Shown: positions 18,273 to 27,768, counted from the first letter of the stretch. The stretch is 64,000 nt of DNA from JAJUFS01 sp036381175 (GCA_036381175.1 DASVDI010000034.1:1-64000), one strand, 5' to 3'. The notes: generated by a model not told the origin, from the letters alone. Numbers and translations: made by a program.

Positions 18273-19344
18273 GGTGCTTCGCCTCCTCGAGTGCTTCTTC
18301 CCTTTGCGCCTGCAGGTCTTCCGGCAGGTTGGCGAACATGTGGTCGAACATGCTCTCGATCGGCGGCTTGCCCGCGGCCTTGTAGATTTTCACTTCTTCA
18401 TCAACGCGCTTCGCGCATTCGGCCTTCCAGGCGGTTTCCTTCTTCTCGTCCCACGCACCCAGGCTTTCGAGGTATTTGCGCATGCGGATCAACGGTTCCT
18501 TGCCGCGGTTTTCTTCAACTTCTTCTTCCTTGCGGTAGCGGCGCGCGTCGTCTGCCGTGGTGTGATCGGACAAGCGATACGTCATCGCCTCAATCAGCGT
18601 CGGGCCGCCGCCGTCGCGCGCTTTCTTCAACGCGGTTTCCATCGCATCGCGCATGGCGATGATGTCGTTGCCGTCCACCTGCAGGGATTCCATGCCGCCC
18701 GCGATACCTTTCTGCGCCAGCGTTTCGCAGGCCGTCTGGATTTCCAGCGGCACGGAAATCGCCCACTTGTTGTTGGCAACCACGAAAACGCTCGGCAGCT
18801 TCCAGGCGCCCGCACAGTTCAGCGATTCGTAGAAATCGCCCTGCGAGGTGCCGCCGTCGCCGATCACGGAAACGGAAGCCGCTTTCTTTTTCTGATATTT
18901 CAGCGCGAAGGCCGCACCCGTGGCGTGATGATTCTGCGTGGCGATCGGAACCGCCCACGGGAAATCATGCTTCGGACCGGAGAAATTGTTGCCCCGCTCA
19001 TCGCCGCCCCAGAACAAAAGCACTTCGTGCGGATGCACGCCGCGCTCGAACTGCGCGCCGTACTCGCGGTACATCGGGCAGAAAACGTCCTCGGGAATCA
19101 TCGCCAGCCCAATGCCGACGTGGGTCGCTTCGTGGCCGAGGGAGGATGCGTAGGTGCCGAGCTGGCCGGTGCGCTGCAAGGCAATCGCCTTGGTGTCGAA
19201 CACGCGCACGAACACCATTTTTTTATACATTTCGACGAGTTCGTTCTGATCCTGCGCGAATTTCGGCAGGTTCTTCTGGGTCGGTTTGCCGTCCGGATCA
19301 AGATATTGGAGATACTTGATCTCGAACTTTGCCACGGTCTTCAA
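18265..19344 (-). CDS. pdhA: 2-Oxoacid (pyruvate) dehydrogenase E1, alpha subunit
   Basis: 359 residues from a TTG at 19344. GDGGTSQGDFYESLNCAGAW and FVVANNKWAIS form the thiamine-diphosphate binding motif (GDG...NN). SLGHEATHVGIG and TYRLSDHTTADD, with the regulated loop, match Bacillus-type PdhA more closely than branched-chain E1, which is why pyruvate is preferred. AAGGAG lies 7 bases before this TTG, and the product starts MKTVAKFEIKYLQYLD. An ATG at 19401 is also in frame and adds 19 residues, but it has no good ribosome site and lies in the region shared with the divergent kynA. Confidence 0.92.
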   Translation of the reverse strand: MKTVAKFEIKYLQYLDPDGKPTQKNLPKFAQDQNELVEMYKKMVFVRVFDTKAIALQRTGQLGTYASSLGHEATHVGIGLAMIPEDVFCPMYREYGAQFERGVHPHEVLLFWGGDERGNNFSGPKHDFPWAVPIATQNHHATGAAFALKYQKKKAASVSVIGDGGTSQGDFYESLNCAGAWKLPSVFVVANNKWAISVPLEIQTACETLAQKGIAGGMESLQVDGNDIIAMRDAMETALKKARDGGGPTLIEAMTYRLSDHTTADDARRYRKEEEVEENRGKEPLIRMRKYLESLGAWDEKKETAWKAECAKRVDEEVKIYKAAGKPPIESMFDHMFANLPEDLQAQREEALEEAKHHG

Positions 19345-19580
19345 GGGAAAACTCCTTATAACCGCGTCGCCCGCGTGTGCGGGCGACGGTGATTGATTCA
19401 TTATTAACCGCCATTTCCCGGCGCCAAGCGCTTGCCCGATCTTTATCCAACGGGTGCGGATTCGCGTCCGGAAGGCTCCGGGCTGGTAAAATGACGGTCC
19501 GGCCAGGCCGGCGAGGGCGCAAGTTTAGCAAAACGCCCGCGCGGGCAGGAACCTGTGGATCAGTCTGGGAACTATAGATA

Positions 19581-20420
19581 ATGAACAAGCGCGATCTGGA
19601 AGCGGGAATTCGCACCGATTTGAGCGGCAGCCTGACCTACGGCGGCTACCTTCGCCTCGACCGGATTCTCACCGCACAGGAGCCGCTTTCCGCCCCGCCG
19701 CACCATGATGAAATGCTGTTCATCATCCAGCACCAGACCTCGGAGCTGTGGATCAAGCTGCTTTTGCACGAGCTGGACGCGGCTATCAAATTTGTCCGGG
19801 AGGACCGGCTGGAGCCGTGTTTCAAGATCCTCGCGCGCATAAAAGCCGTGCAGAACCAGCTTTTCAACCAATGGGCGGTGCTGGAAACGCTCACGCCGGC
19901 GGAATATTCCGAGTTTCGCGACGTGCTTGGCCATGCGTCCGGCTTCCAGTCGCCGCAATACCGCGCGCTGGAATTCATGCTGGGAAACAAGCATCCCGAA
20001 CTGGTGAAAGTGTTCGCGCACGACGCGCCCGTGCGCGACTGGCTGGAAGGACTATTGCGCCAGCCGAGTCTTTATGACGAATTCCTGCGCCACCTGGCCC
20101 GCAAGGGATTGCCCGTGCCGAAAGACAAGGTCGAGCGCGACTGGGCGCAGCCGTACGAGGCCGATGATCGCGTCGTGGCCGTGTTCAAGACCGTGTACGA
20201 AGACCGCGCGCAGTACTGGGATGCGTATGAAATGGCGGAAAAGCTCATCGACGTGGAAGAGAATTTCCAGCTCTGGCGCTTCCGGCACATGAAGACCGTC
20301 GAGCGCATTATCGGCTTCAAGCCGGGCACCGGCGGCTCTTCGGGCGTCGGGTTTCTGAGGAAAGCGCTCGATCTCACCTTTTTCCCGGAGCTTTTCCAGG
20401 TGCGGACGGTTCTTGCGTAG
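19581..20420 (+). CDS. kynA: Tryptophan 2,3-dioxygenase
   Basis: 279 residues, matching the bacterial enzyme. A cytosolic heme enzyme that opens the indole ring of tryptophan to N-formylkynurenine, the first step of the kynurenine pathway. LTYGGYLRLDRIL and FIIQHQTSELWIK form the substrate pocket, and His236 in WRFRHMKTVERIIGFKPGTG is the expected proximal heme ligand. GTGGSSGV after it closes the active site. No other kynurenine-pathway gene is nearby. It is divergent from pdhA. The ATG has only a weak GGGA ribosome site. Confidence 0.97.
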   Translation: MNKRDLEAGIRTDLSGSLTYGGYLRLDRILTAQEPLSAPPHHDEMLFIIQHQTSELWIKLLLHELDAAIKFVREDRLEPCFKILARIKAVQNQLFNQWAVLETLTPAEYSEFRDVLGHASGFQSPQYRALEFMLGNKHPELVKVFAHDAPVRDWLEGLLRQPSLYDEFLRHLARKGLPVPKDKVERDWAQPYEADDRVVAVFKTVYEDRAQYWDAYEMAEKLIDVEENFQLWRFRHMKTVERIIGFKPGTGGSSGVGFLRKALDLTFFPELFQVRTVLA

Positions 20421-20470
20421 GGCGGGCTTTGCCCGCCGACAAGCCATGGCGGACAAAGCCCGCCCCGCTA
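20417..20470. repeat. Palindromic repeat, GTAGGGCGGGC family, copy 2
   Basis: gtagggcgggctttgcccgcc again, then aagccatggcgg and acaaagcccgccccgcta. It begins over the kynA stop codon, so the last codons of kynA lie at the repeat edge. Same left half as 10482-10502. Confidence 0.75.
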
Positions 20471-20560
20471 ACCCTCTGATTTGCAGCGCAATATCGAACG
20501 ACGCTTCCCTCTAAGTGCTTGAAAAAACGGCTTTTCCCCTTGGCCTGATCCTTTCTTCGG

Positions 20561-20590
20561 GTGTCAGTCAGTCCCTGAAAACCTTATAAT
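20561..20590 (+). promoter_or_regulatory. Possible promoter of hppD
   Basis: Perfect TATAAT at 20585-20590 with GTGTCA (4 of 6 matches) 18 bases upstream, about 60 bases before the gene. Confidence 0.45.
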
Positions 20591-20649
20591 TCGCGATTCC
20601 TTGGCGGTCGTTTGCCGCTGACCCTATTTGTGAAACAGCGAGGTGCGAA

Positions 20650-21705
20650 ATGGCAGATCTTTTCGAGAATCCGATGGGCGTCGATGGTTTTGAATTCGTG
20701 GAATACACAGCGCCGGACGGAAAAATGCTGCATGACCTTTTCCGCAATCTCGGTTTCACGGCGGTCGCGAAGCACAAGACGAAGAACATCACGCTGTATC
20801 GCCAGAACGATTCAAACTTTCTCGTCAACGAAGAGCCCAACAGCTTCGCGGCCGATTTCGCGACCAAGCACGGCCCGAGCGCGACCGGTTTCGCGATCCG
20901 CGTGAAGGACGCCGCGAAGGCGGAAAAACTCGCGAAGGAAAAAGGCGCCGAGTTCGTGTCGGAGAAAGCGAACACGCTGCCGATCACGGTGCCGACCATT
21001 TCCGGCATTGGCGGTTCCGCGCTGTATCTTGTCGAGGAATACGGCGACAAGGGCGACGTCTACGCGAAGGACTTCGATTACACCGTCGCTGATCGCAATC
21101 CGAAAGGCGCGGGCCTGACCTTCATCGATCACCTCACGCACAACGTCGAATACGGAAACATGAAAACCTGGGCGGATTTCTACGAGCGCCTGTTCAACTT
21201 CCGTGAAATTCGCTACTTCGACATCAAGGGCGCGCAGACCGGCCTCGTCTCCAAGGCGATGACCGCGCCGGACGGCATGGTGCGCATTCCGCTGAACGAA
21301 TCCGCCGACGAGAAATCGCAGATCAACGAATACCTGCGCGAGTACAAAGGCGAAGGCATCCAGCACATCGCGCTGTTCACCGACAACATCTACGAAACCG
21401 TCGAAACCTTGCGCGCGAACAGCATCCAGTTCCTGGATACGCCGGATACCTACTACGAAGTGATCGAGGAAAAAATTCCGAATCACAACGAAGATCTCGT
21501 GCGCATGCAGAAGAACAAGATCCTCATGGATGCGGACCAGGAAACGAAAACGCAGAAACTCCTGCAGATCTTCACGCAGAACTGCATCGGCCCGATTTTT
21601 TTCGAGATCATTCAGCGCAAGGGTAATGAAGGGTTTGGCGAAGGGAATTTCACTGCTCTTTTCGAAAGTATCGAACGAGACCAGATGAAAAGAGGTGTGC
21701 TTTAA
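20650..21705 (+). CDS. hppD: 4-Hydroxyphenylpyruvate dioxygenase
   Basis: 351 residues. Converts 4-hydroxyphenylpyruvate to homogentisate using Fe(II) and oxygen, the second step of tyrosine breakdown. A vicinal-oxygen-chelate fold in two halves. The iron ligands are expected in FIDHLTHNVEYG and GIQHIALFTDNI, with the third in FFEIIQRKGNEGFGEGNF. Length and C-terminus are normal. It begins the plus-strand set hppD-hmgA-fahA-maiA, although a repeat-filled gap separates it from hmgA, so a single transcript is not certain. Confidence 0.97.
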   Translation: MADLFENPMGVDGFEFVEYTAPDGKMLHDLFRNLGFTAVAKHKTKNITLYRQNDSNFLVNEEPNSFAADFATKHGPSATGFAIRVKDAAKAEKLAKEKGAEFVSEKANTLPITVPTISGIGGSALYLVEEYGDKGDVYAKDFDYTVADRNPKGAGLTFIDHLTHNVEYGNMKTWADFYERLFNFREIRYFDIKGAQTGLVSKAMTAPDGMVRIPLNESADEKSQINEYLREYKGEGIQHIALFTDNIYETVETLRANSIQFLDTPDTYYEVIEEKIPNHNEDLVRMQKNKILMDADQETKTQKLLQIFTQNCIGPIFFEIIQRKGNEGFGEGNFTALFESIERDQMKRGVL

Positions 21706-21765
21706 ACAGGAGATGCAGAGGCATTTCAACCCGATATGGCGAAATGTCGATCAGCAAAGAAAAAG

Positions 21766-21858
21766 CATGGACAGGATTTACAGGATTTGGAAAAGCAATT
21801 AACAGGATTTTTCTTTAATTCTGTTAGTTCTGAAAAATCTTGTTAATCCTGTCCATTC
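21766..21858. repeat. ACAGGAT palindromic repeat, copy 1
   Basis: catggacaggatttacaggattt at the left, taatcctgtccattc at the right, with complementary ends and an AT-rich middle. It lies between hppD and hmgA and is very similar to copy 2 at 23346-23438 in the same orientation. Confidence 0.8.
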
Positions 21859-21871
21859 TTCAAAAGCAGTT

Positions 21872-21903
21872 CGTAGGTTGGGGTGAGCGCAGCGAACCCC
21901 AAC
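21872..21903. repeat. GTAGGTTGGGGTGAG repeat, half element
   Basis: cgtaggttggggtgagc followed by gcagcgaaccccaac. This is the left half of the full palindromes at 25081-25155 and 32454-32531. Confidence 0.7.
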
Positions 21904-21984
21904 AATGACGCGTAGCTCGAACAGAGCGCACAAGGTCCCTGTATTCAGGGAGCGAAATCCGGGATTTCTCGATAAGGGAATCGC

Positions 21985-23292
21985 ATGTCGGTTAACAACA
22001 AAAATTACATGTCCGGCTTCGGCAATGAATTTGCCACCGAGGCGCTGGAAGGCGTGCTGCCGGAAGGCCGCAATTCGCCGCAACGCGTTGCGCACGGTTT
22101 GTATGCCGAGCAGTTGAGCGGCACGGCATTCACCGCGCCGCGACACGCGAACCAGCGAAGCTGGCTGTATCGCATCCGTCCCGCAGTCCTGCACGACACC
22201 TTTCAACTTCTGAATGAAGGTGCGTTCCACAATCGCTTCGATGACAAACCCGCAACGCCGAACCAGCTTCGCTGGAATCCTTTCGCCTTGCCATCGAAGC
22301 CAACAGATTTCATCGACGGACTTTTCACGGTGGCGGGAAACGGCGGTCCTGCCGCACAAGCCGGTTGCGGCGTGCACGTGTACATGGCGAACAAATCCAT
22401 GGAAGGGCGCTTCTTTTATAACGCCGACGGTGAGCTGCTCATCGTTCCACAACTTGGGCGCTTGCGGCTTGCGACAGAACTCGGCGTTGTTGAAATCGAG
22501 CCGCAGGAAATCGCCGTCATTCCGCGTGGCGTTCGTTTCCGCGTCGAATTGCTCGACAAGGAAGCACGCGGTTACATCGCGGAAAATTTCGGCGCGATAT
22601 TGAAATTGCCGGACCTCGGGCCGATCGGCTCGAACGCGCTCGCCAATCCGCGCGATTTTCTTGCGCCGGTTGCAGCGTATGAAGACGTCGACGGCGATTT
22701 CGAACTGATCGGGAAGTTCCAGGGCCGGTTGTGGGCAGCAGCCATCAATCATTCGCCGCTGGATGTTGTCGGCTGGCATGGCAATCTCGCGCCGTACAAA
22801 TATGATCTGCGCCGTTTCAACACCATCGGCTCGATCAGCTACGATCATCCCGATCCGTCGATCTTCACTGTGCTCACTTCGCAATCCGACACGCCGGGAA
22901 CAGCGAACATGGATTTCGTGATCTTCCCGCCGCGCTGGCTGGTGATGGAAAACACCTTCCGTCCGCCGTGGTATCACCGCAATGTCATGAGCGAGTTCAT
23001 GGGCTTGATCCATGGTGAATACGACGCGAAGGAAGCGGGCAAGGGTGGCGGTTTCGTGCCGGGCGGATCAAGCATTCACAATTGCATGAGCGGGCATGGA
23101 CCGGATGCAGGCAGTTTCGAGAAAGCCGTGAACGCCGACACTTTGAGCCCGCAAAAGGTTTCGGACACGATGGCGTTCATGTTCGAAACGCGTTTTGCAT
23201 TTCATGTCGCGAAACAGGCGATGGAGTCATCCGCGTTGCAGGCGGATTACCAGGACTGCTGGCAGGGTTTGAAGAAGCATTTCACGGCGTAG
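21985..23292 (+). CDS. hmgA: Homogentisate 1,2-dioxygenase
   Basis: 435 residues. Opens the ring of homogentisate to maleylacetoacetate with non-heme iron. YMSGFGNEFATEALEGVLP is the usual start and FRPPWYHRNVMSEFMGLIHG carries iron ligands. GGGFVPGGSSIHNCMSGHGP near the end is another conserved block. Length is typical. It sits between two direct copies of the ACAGGAT repeat, which isolate it from hppD and fahA. Confidence 0.97.
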   Translation: MSVNNKNYMSGFGNEFATEALEGVLPEGRNSPQRVAHGLYAEQLSGTAFTAPRHANQRSWLYRIRPAVLHDTFQLLNEGAFHNRFDDKPATPNQLRWNPFALPSKPTDFIDGLFTVAGNGGPAAQAGCGVHVYMANKSMEGRFFYNADGELLIVPQLGRLRLATELGVVEIEPQEIAVIPRGVRFRVELLDKEARGYIAENFGAILKLPDLGPIGSNALANPRDFLAPVAAYEDVDGDFELIGKFQGRLWAAAINHSPLDVVGWHGNLAPYKYDLRRFNTIGSISYDHPDPSIFTVLTSQSDTPGTANMDFVIFPPRWLVMENTFRPPWYHRNVMSEFMGLIHGEYDAKEAGKGGGFVPGGSSIHNCMSGHGPDAGSFEKAVNADTLSPQKVSDTMAFMFETRFAFHVAKQAMESSALQADYQDCWQGLKKHFTA

Positions 23293-23345
23293 GGCCGCCT
23301 TTTATGCGGCGCCCACCCCTGACAGACAGATTGGCGAAGAAAAAG

Positions 23346-23438
23346 CATAGACAGGATTTACAGGATTTGGAAAAGCGATCAACAGGATTTTTTAATCCTG
23401 TGAATTCTGAAAAATCCCGTTAATCCTGTCCATTCTTC
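23346..23438. repeat. ACAGGAT palindromic repeat, copy 2
   Basis: catagacaggatttacagg at the left and taatcctgtccattc at the right, with aatcctgtgaattctgaaaa in between. Direct repeat of 21766-21858 across hmgA. Its end is 13 bases before fahA. Confidence 0.8.
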
Positions 23439-23451
23439 AAAAGAGGATTAC

Positions 23452-24429
23452 ATGAAACTCGGAAGTCTCAAAAAAGGCCGTGACGGCGAACTGATCGTTG
23501 TCAGCCGTGATCTTAAAAAAGCTGCGAAGGCAGAAGGCATTGCACTGACGATGCAGCAGGCGCTGGAAAACTGGAGCGAAGCTGCACCGAAACTCGACGC
23601 CGTGTATCGCGACCTGAACGACGGCAAGGCGAAAAATTCCTTCGACGTGAAGTTCGAAGACCTCGCCGCACCGCTGCCGCGCGCTTACGAATTTCTTGAT
23701 GGCTCCGCCTACCTGCCGCACGTCGAGCGCGTTCGCAAGGCGCGCAATGCCGAAGTGCCGGAGAGTTTTTACGAAGACCCATTGATGTACCAGGCGACTA
23801 GCGCGGGATTTTACGGTCCGCGCGATCCTGTGAAAGTGCCGAGTGAGGAATACGGCATTGATCTTGAATCGGAAATCGTTGTTATCACAAGCGATGTGGA
23901 GATGGACGCGAAGCCGGAAGAAGCCGGCAAGCAGATTGTTCTCATCGGCCTGGTGAATGACGTTTCACTGCGCAATCTCATTCCCGGCGAGCTCGCGAAA
24001 GGTTTCGGTTTCCTGCAATCCAAGCCGCGCTCGGCGCTGTCGCCGGTGTTCGTCACGCCGGACGAACTGGGCGACGCGTGGAAAGATTACAAACTGCATT
24101 TGCCACTGCGCTCGTGGATCAACGGCGAGTGGTTTGGCGCGCCTGAAGCGGGCGATGACATGCAATTCAGTTTCGCCCAGCTTGTCGCGCACGCCGCGAA
24201 AACACGTCCGCTCGGTGCCGGCACGATTGTCGGCTCCGGCACGATCGCGAACCAGGACGAATCAAAGGGCGCGTCCTGTCTTGCCGAGAAACGCATGCTG
24301 GAAATCATTCGCAGTGGCAAGCCCGAAACCGCTTTCATGAAATTTGGCGACACGGTGAAGATCGACATGACCGACAAGTCGGGTGCCTCGATCTTTGGCA
24401 GCATCGAACAAACCATTGAGAGGGCGTAA
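23452..24429 (+). CDS. fahA: Fumarylacetoacetase
   Basis: 325 residues of the short fumarylacetoacetate hydrolase family. Splits fumarylacetoacetate into fumarate and acetoacetate, the last tyrosine step. The metal site is expected in ESEIVVITSD (Glu) and VNDVSLRN (Asp). LGAGTIVGSGTIAN and GASCLAEKRMLEII close the active site, and KPRSALSPVFVTPDELG is a family block. An AGAGGA ribosome site is present. The stop overlaps the maiA start by one base. The context hmgA-fahA-maiA makes this specific role far likelier than other FAH-fold hydrolases. Confidence 0.94.
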   Translation: MKLGSLKKGRDGELIVVSRDLKKAAKAEGIALTMQQALENWSEAAPKLDAVYRDLNDGKAKNSFDVKFEDLAAPLPRAYEFLDGSAYLPHVERVRKARNAEVPESFYEDPLMYQATSAGFYGPRDPVKVPSEEYGIDLESEIVVITSDVEMDAKPEEAGKQIVLIGLVNDVSLRNLIPGELAKGFGFLQSKPRSALSPVFVTPDELGDAWKDYKLHLPLRSWINGEWFGAPEAGDDMQFSFAQLVAHAAKTRPLGAGTIVGSGTIANQDESKGASCLAEKRMLEIIRSGKPETAFMKFGDTVKIDMTDKSGASIFGSIEQTIERA

Positions 24430-25073
24430 TGGAGCTCTACACTTACTTTCGCAGTTCCGCGGCTTATCGTGTTCGTATCGCGCTGAACATCAAGCAACTC
24501 GAGGCCGAGCACCGTTTCGTGCATCTCGTGCGCGATGGCGGTGAGCAGCATCATCATGGTTTTCACAAACTGAATCCGCAGGAACGCGTACCGGTGTTCG
24601 TTGATGGCGGAAAGCCGATCGCACAATCGATGGCGATTATCGAGTACCTCGAAGAGATTCATCCGAACCCGCCCTTGCTACCGGGCGACACCGCAGACCG
24701 TGCGTGGGTGCGTTCGCTGGCGAACCTTGTCGCCTGCGATATTCACCCGCTGAACAATCTTGCGGTTATCCAGTACCTGCAGCGCGAATTCGACATCGAT
24801 GATGCGGCAAAAACAAAGTGGTTCCATCACTGGATGAACGAAGGGTTCAAGGCGCTGGAAGCCATTCTCGCGAAAGACCCGCGCGTGAAAACCTACTGCT
24901 ACGGCAACAAGGTTTCGATGGCGGATCTTTTCGTCGTGCCGCAGGTTTACAACGCAAAGCGTTTCGATCTCGACATGAGCGCGTATCCGACGATCAGCCG
25001 TATCAATGAGGCGTGCTTGCAACTGGATGTCTTCAAGCGCGCGGCGCCGGAAAACCAGCGCGACGCGGAATGA
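24429..25073 (+). CDS. maiA: Maleylacetoacetate isomerase
   Basis: 214 residues, zeta-class glutathione S-transferase fold. Turns maleylacetoacetate into fumarylacetoacetate using glutathione, the step between HmgA and FahA. TYFRSSAAYRVRIALN at the start carries the catalytic SSAAYR motif. QSMAIIEYLEE binds glutathione, and the C-terminal helical domain has DIHPLNNLAV and YCYGNKVSMADLFVVPQVY. The start codon shares one base with the fahA stop, so translation is coupled. A palindromic repeat follows its end. Confidence 0.96.
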   Translation: MELYTYFRSSAAYRVRIALNIKQLEAEHRFVHLVRDGGEQHHHGFHKLNPQERVPVFVDGGKPIAQSMAIIEYLEEIHPNPPLLPGDTADRAWVRSLANLVACDIHPLNNLAVIQYLQREFDIDDAAKTKWFHHWMNEGFKALEAILAKDPRVKTYCYGNKVSMADLFVVPQVYNAKRFDLDMSAYPTISRINEACLQLDVFKRAAPENQRDAE

Positions 25074-25080
25074 GGTTTGC

Positions 25081-25155
25081 GTAGGTTGGGGTGAGGCGCA
25101 GCCGAACCCCAACGTGGAATGGTGTTGGGGTTCGCTCGCGCTCACCCCAACCTAC
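25081..25155. repeat. GTAGGTTGGGGTGAG palindrome, full copy 1
   Basis: gtaggttggggtgaggc, gccgaaccccaac, a short centre, then gttggggttcgc and gcgctcaccccaacctac. The outer arms are complementary, and each half can fold alone. It lies between maiA and fadE, and an open frame running through it wrongly extends fadE upstream. Confidence 0.85.
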
Positions 25156-25197
25156 AGCGCCCGCACCAGCGGGCGTTCTCGTGAAAGAGGAAGAAAC

Positions 25198-27624
25198 ATG
25201 ATCGCTGCGTGGCTTGCCTGGGTGCTGCTTATCGTCGTCGTGCTTACGGTGCTTTACGCGCGTCCCGGCCGTGAAACCGGTTTTGCAATCATGGGCGCAG
25301 CCATAGTTGGCTTCCTGTTGCTCGCCGATGCAGGCCTTGTCTGCAAGTTCATCGTCGCAGCCGTTTTCCTCGCGACAGCCGCGATCTTCAACATCCCGCA
25401 ACTGCGCCGCCAACTTATCAGCGCGCCGATGCTGAAATTCTATCGTTCGTCCATGCCGGAAATTTCCGAGACTGAACGCGACGCGCTGGAAGCCGGCACG
25501 ACGTGGTGGGACGCCGAACTTTTCACCGGGAAACCCGATTGGCAGAAGCTGCTCGATTTTCCGCAGGCCGAACTGAGCGCGGAAGAACAGGCGTTTCTCG
25601 ACGGTCCCGTCGAAACTTTGTGCGCAATGCTGAACGATTACGAAATTGACAACGTCACGCGCGACCTGCCACCAGAAGCCTGGAACCTCATCAAGCGTGA
25701 AGGTTTCTTCGGCATGGTCATACCGAAGGAATATGGCGGCAAGGCGTTCTCGCAGTACGGCCACGCCGCCGTCGTGATGAAGATCGCGACGCGCTCCATC
25801 AGTGCCGCACTGACTGTGATGATTCCGAATTCCGTTGGTCCGGGAAAACTGCTGCTGAAATACGGCACGGAAGAACAGAAACAGCACCATCTGCCACGCC
25901 TCGCGCGTGGTGAAGAAATTCCGTGTTTCGCGTTGACCGCGCCGGAGGCCGGCTCTGATGCCGGCGCGATTCCGGATACCGGCATCGTCTGCATGGGTGA
26001 ATTCGAAGGCCGCGAAGTGCTCGGCATTCGCGTGAACTTCGACAAGCGCTACATCACGCTCGGCCCGGTCGCGACCTTGCTGGGTGTTGCGTTCAAATTG
26101 CGCGATCCCGACGGCCTGCTTGGGGAGAAGGAAAATCTCGGCATCACGCTCGCATTGATTCCCGCAAGCACAACCGGTGTTGAAAGCGGCGAGCGCCACG
26201 ATCCCATGCATATGTCGTTCATGAACGGTCCCGTGCGCGGCAAGGATGTGTTCGTGCCGATGGACTGGGTGATCGGCGGACAGGAAAAATGCGGAACCGG
26301 CTGGCGCATGCTGATGGAAAGCCTCACCGATGGCCGCGCGATTTCATTACCCGCACTTTCAACGGCCGCGGCAAAAGTCAGCGCGCGTGTTTCAGGCGCG
26401 TATTCGGAAGTGCGCCGGCAGTTCAAAACGCCCATCGGCAAGTTCGAAGGCATCGAGGAATCGCTCGCGCGCATCGCCGGCAATACCTACGCAATGGATG
26501 CGGCACGCCTTGTCACGCTCGCCGCACTCGATCAGGGCCACAAGCCGTCCGTGATTTCTGCAATCGTGAAATACAACCTCACCGAGCGCGCGCGACAGGT
26601 CGTCAACGATGCGATCGAAATTCACGGTGGCGCGGGAATCTGTCTTGGTCCGCGCAATCCGCTCGGGCAGTTGCATTCCTTTCCGCCGATCGCGATTACC
26701 GTGGAAGGCCACAACATCCTCACGCGAAATCTCATCACCTTCGGGCAGGGCGCGATTCGCTGTCATCCCTACCTGCTGGATGAACTCACGGCTGCGCAGA
26801 TGCAGGACGATCGCGAAGCGTTGCGCGCATTCGACAACGCGCTGACCGGACACATCGGTTTTGCCGCCAGCAATGCGGTTCGCAGCCTGCTGCTGGGTTT
26901 GACGGGTGGGGCACTCGCGAAAGTGCCCAACGATCATCGCAAGGTCAGCCGTTACCTCAAGAAGCTCACGCGCATGAGCGCGGCATTTTCGATCACCACA
27001 GACATCCTGTTGCTGACCTATCGCGGCAGCATCAAGCGCCGTGAACGCTTGTCTGCGCGCATGGCGGATGTCATCAGCCAGCTTTACCTCGCATCCGCCG
27101 CCATCAAGCACTTCCGCAACCAGGGAAGCCGCGAGGAAGACCTGCCGTTGCTCGCCTGGGCCGTGGAAGATTCGCTGTATCGCATGCAGCAGGCGTTCGA
27201 CGTGTTGTTGAAGAATGTCGAGCCGAAATGGCTTGCAGCCGTGCTACGCGTGTTCGTGTTTCCGCTCGGCCGCCGGTTTTCGCCGCCGTCCGATGCGCTG
27301 GATCACGATGCAGCGGCAGTACTTCGCCGGCTCGATGACGCACGCAATCGCCTGACGGCCGGCATGTATTTTCCGAAACAGGCCGGCGATCGCGTTGCCG
27401 ATCTGGATGATGCTTTCGCACGGCTCGTCGCCGCAGCACCCCTTGAGAAGAAACTCAATGCCGCACGTCGCGCCGGAACCATTCCGTTCGGTTCAATGAC
27501 AGACATGCTTGCGGCCGCCATCCAGGCAGATGTGCTCACCGAGACGGAAGCAACGCAATTGCAGGAAGCGGAATCCGCGCGCCGGTCGGCAATCGGTGTT
27601 GATTCGTTTCCTGAATTGCCTTGA
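25198..27624 (+). CDS. fadE: Acyl-CoA dehydrogenase, FadE type
   Basis: 808 residues from ATG 25198, with gagg nine bases before it. FadE starts fatty-acid beta-oxidation by oxidising acyl-CoA at C2-C3 with FAD. It begins with two or three membrane segments (residues 3-23, 28-45 and about 46-60), as in E. coli FadE. The acyl-CoA dehydrogenase core has KREGFFGMVIPKEYGGKAFS, FALTAPEAGSDAGAIPD and IEIHGGAGICLGPRNPLGQ. A C-terminal DUF1974-like extension follows (TDILLLTYRGSIKRRERLS). The frame is open further upstream to 25006, but that runs through the repeat and into maiA. Confidence 0.96.
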   Translation: MIAAWLAWVLLIVVVLTVLYARPGRETGFAIMGAAIVGFLLLADAGLVCKFIVAAVFLATAAIFNIPQLRRQLISAPMLKFYRSSMPEISETERDALEAGTTWWDAELFTGKPDWQKLLDFPQAELSAEEQAFLDGPVETLCAMLNDYEIDNVTRDLPPEAWNLIKREGFFGMVIPKEYGGKAFSQYGHAAVVMKIATRSISAALTVMIPNSVGPGKLLLKYGTEEQKQHHLPRLARGEEIPCFALTAPEAGSDAGAIPDTGIVCMGEFEGREVLGIRVNFDKRYITLGPVATLLGVAFKLRDPDGLLGEKENLGITLALIPASTTGVESGERHDPMHMSFMNGPVRGKDVFVPMDWVIGGQEKCGTGWRMLMESLTDGRAISLPALSTAAAKVSARVSGAYSEVRRQFKTPIGKFEGIEESLARIAGNTYAMDAARLVTLAALDQGHKPSVISAIVKYNLTERARQVVNDAIEIHGGAGICLGPRNPLGQLHSFPPIAITVEGHNILTRNLITFGQGAIRCHPYLLDELTAAQMQDDREALRAFDNALTGHIGFAASNAVRSLLLGLTGGALAKVPNDHRKVSRYLKKLTRMSAAFSITTDILLLTYRGSIKRRERLSARMADVISQLYLASAAIKHFRNQGSREEDLPLLAWAVEDSLYRMQQAFDVLLKNVEPKWLAAVLRVFVFPLGRRFSPPSDALDHDAAAVLRRLDDARNRLTAGMYFPKQAGDRVADLDDAFARLVAAAPLEKKLNAARRAGTIPFGSMTDMLAAAIQADVLTETEATQLQEAESARRSAIGVDSFPELP

Positions 27625-27650
27625 CGGCAGTAACGAAGGGTAATGGATAA

Positions 27651-27768
27651 GATGACCAGGATTTTTCAGAATTAACAGGATCGGAAAGGAAGTCTTGGGT
27701 AGCTATCTGCCGTTTAAAATGTTGATCCTGTGAATTTGCTTTGAAAATCCTGTCAATCCTGTCCGTTG
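27651..27768. repeat. ACAGGAT palindromic repeat, diverged copy 3
   Basis: gatgaccaggatttttcag and aattaacaggatc at the left, gatcctgtgaatttg and tcaatcctgtccgttgc at the right. The centre differs from copies 1 and 2 and holds about 50 unrelated bases. Confidence 0.65.

Noticed and set aside
21766..23438. Possible CRISPR-like array from repeated ACAGGAT units
   Set aside because: Copies are over a kilobase apart with a gene between, they are palindromic, and there are no cas genes or regular spacers.
25006..25197. Upstream extension of fadE
   Set aside because: It would run through the last part of maiA and a palindromic repeat; ATG 25198 with GAGG begins the membrane segment as in known FadE.
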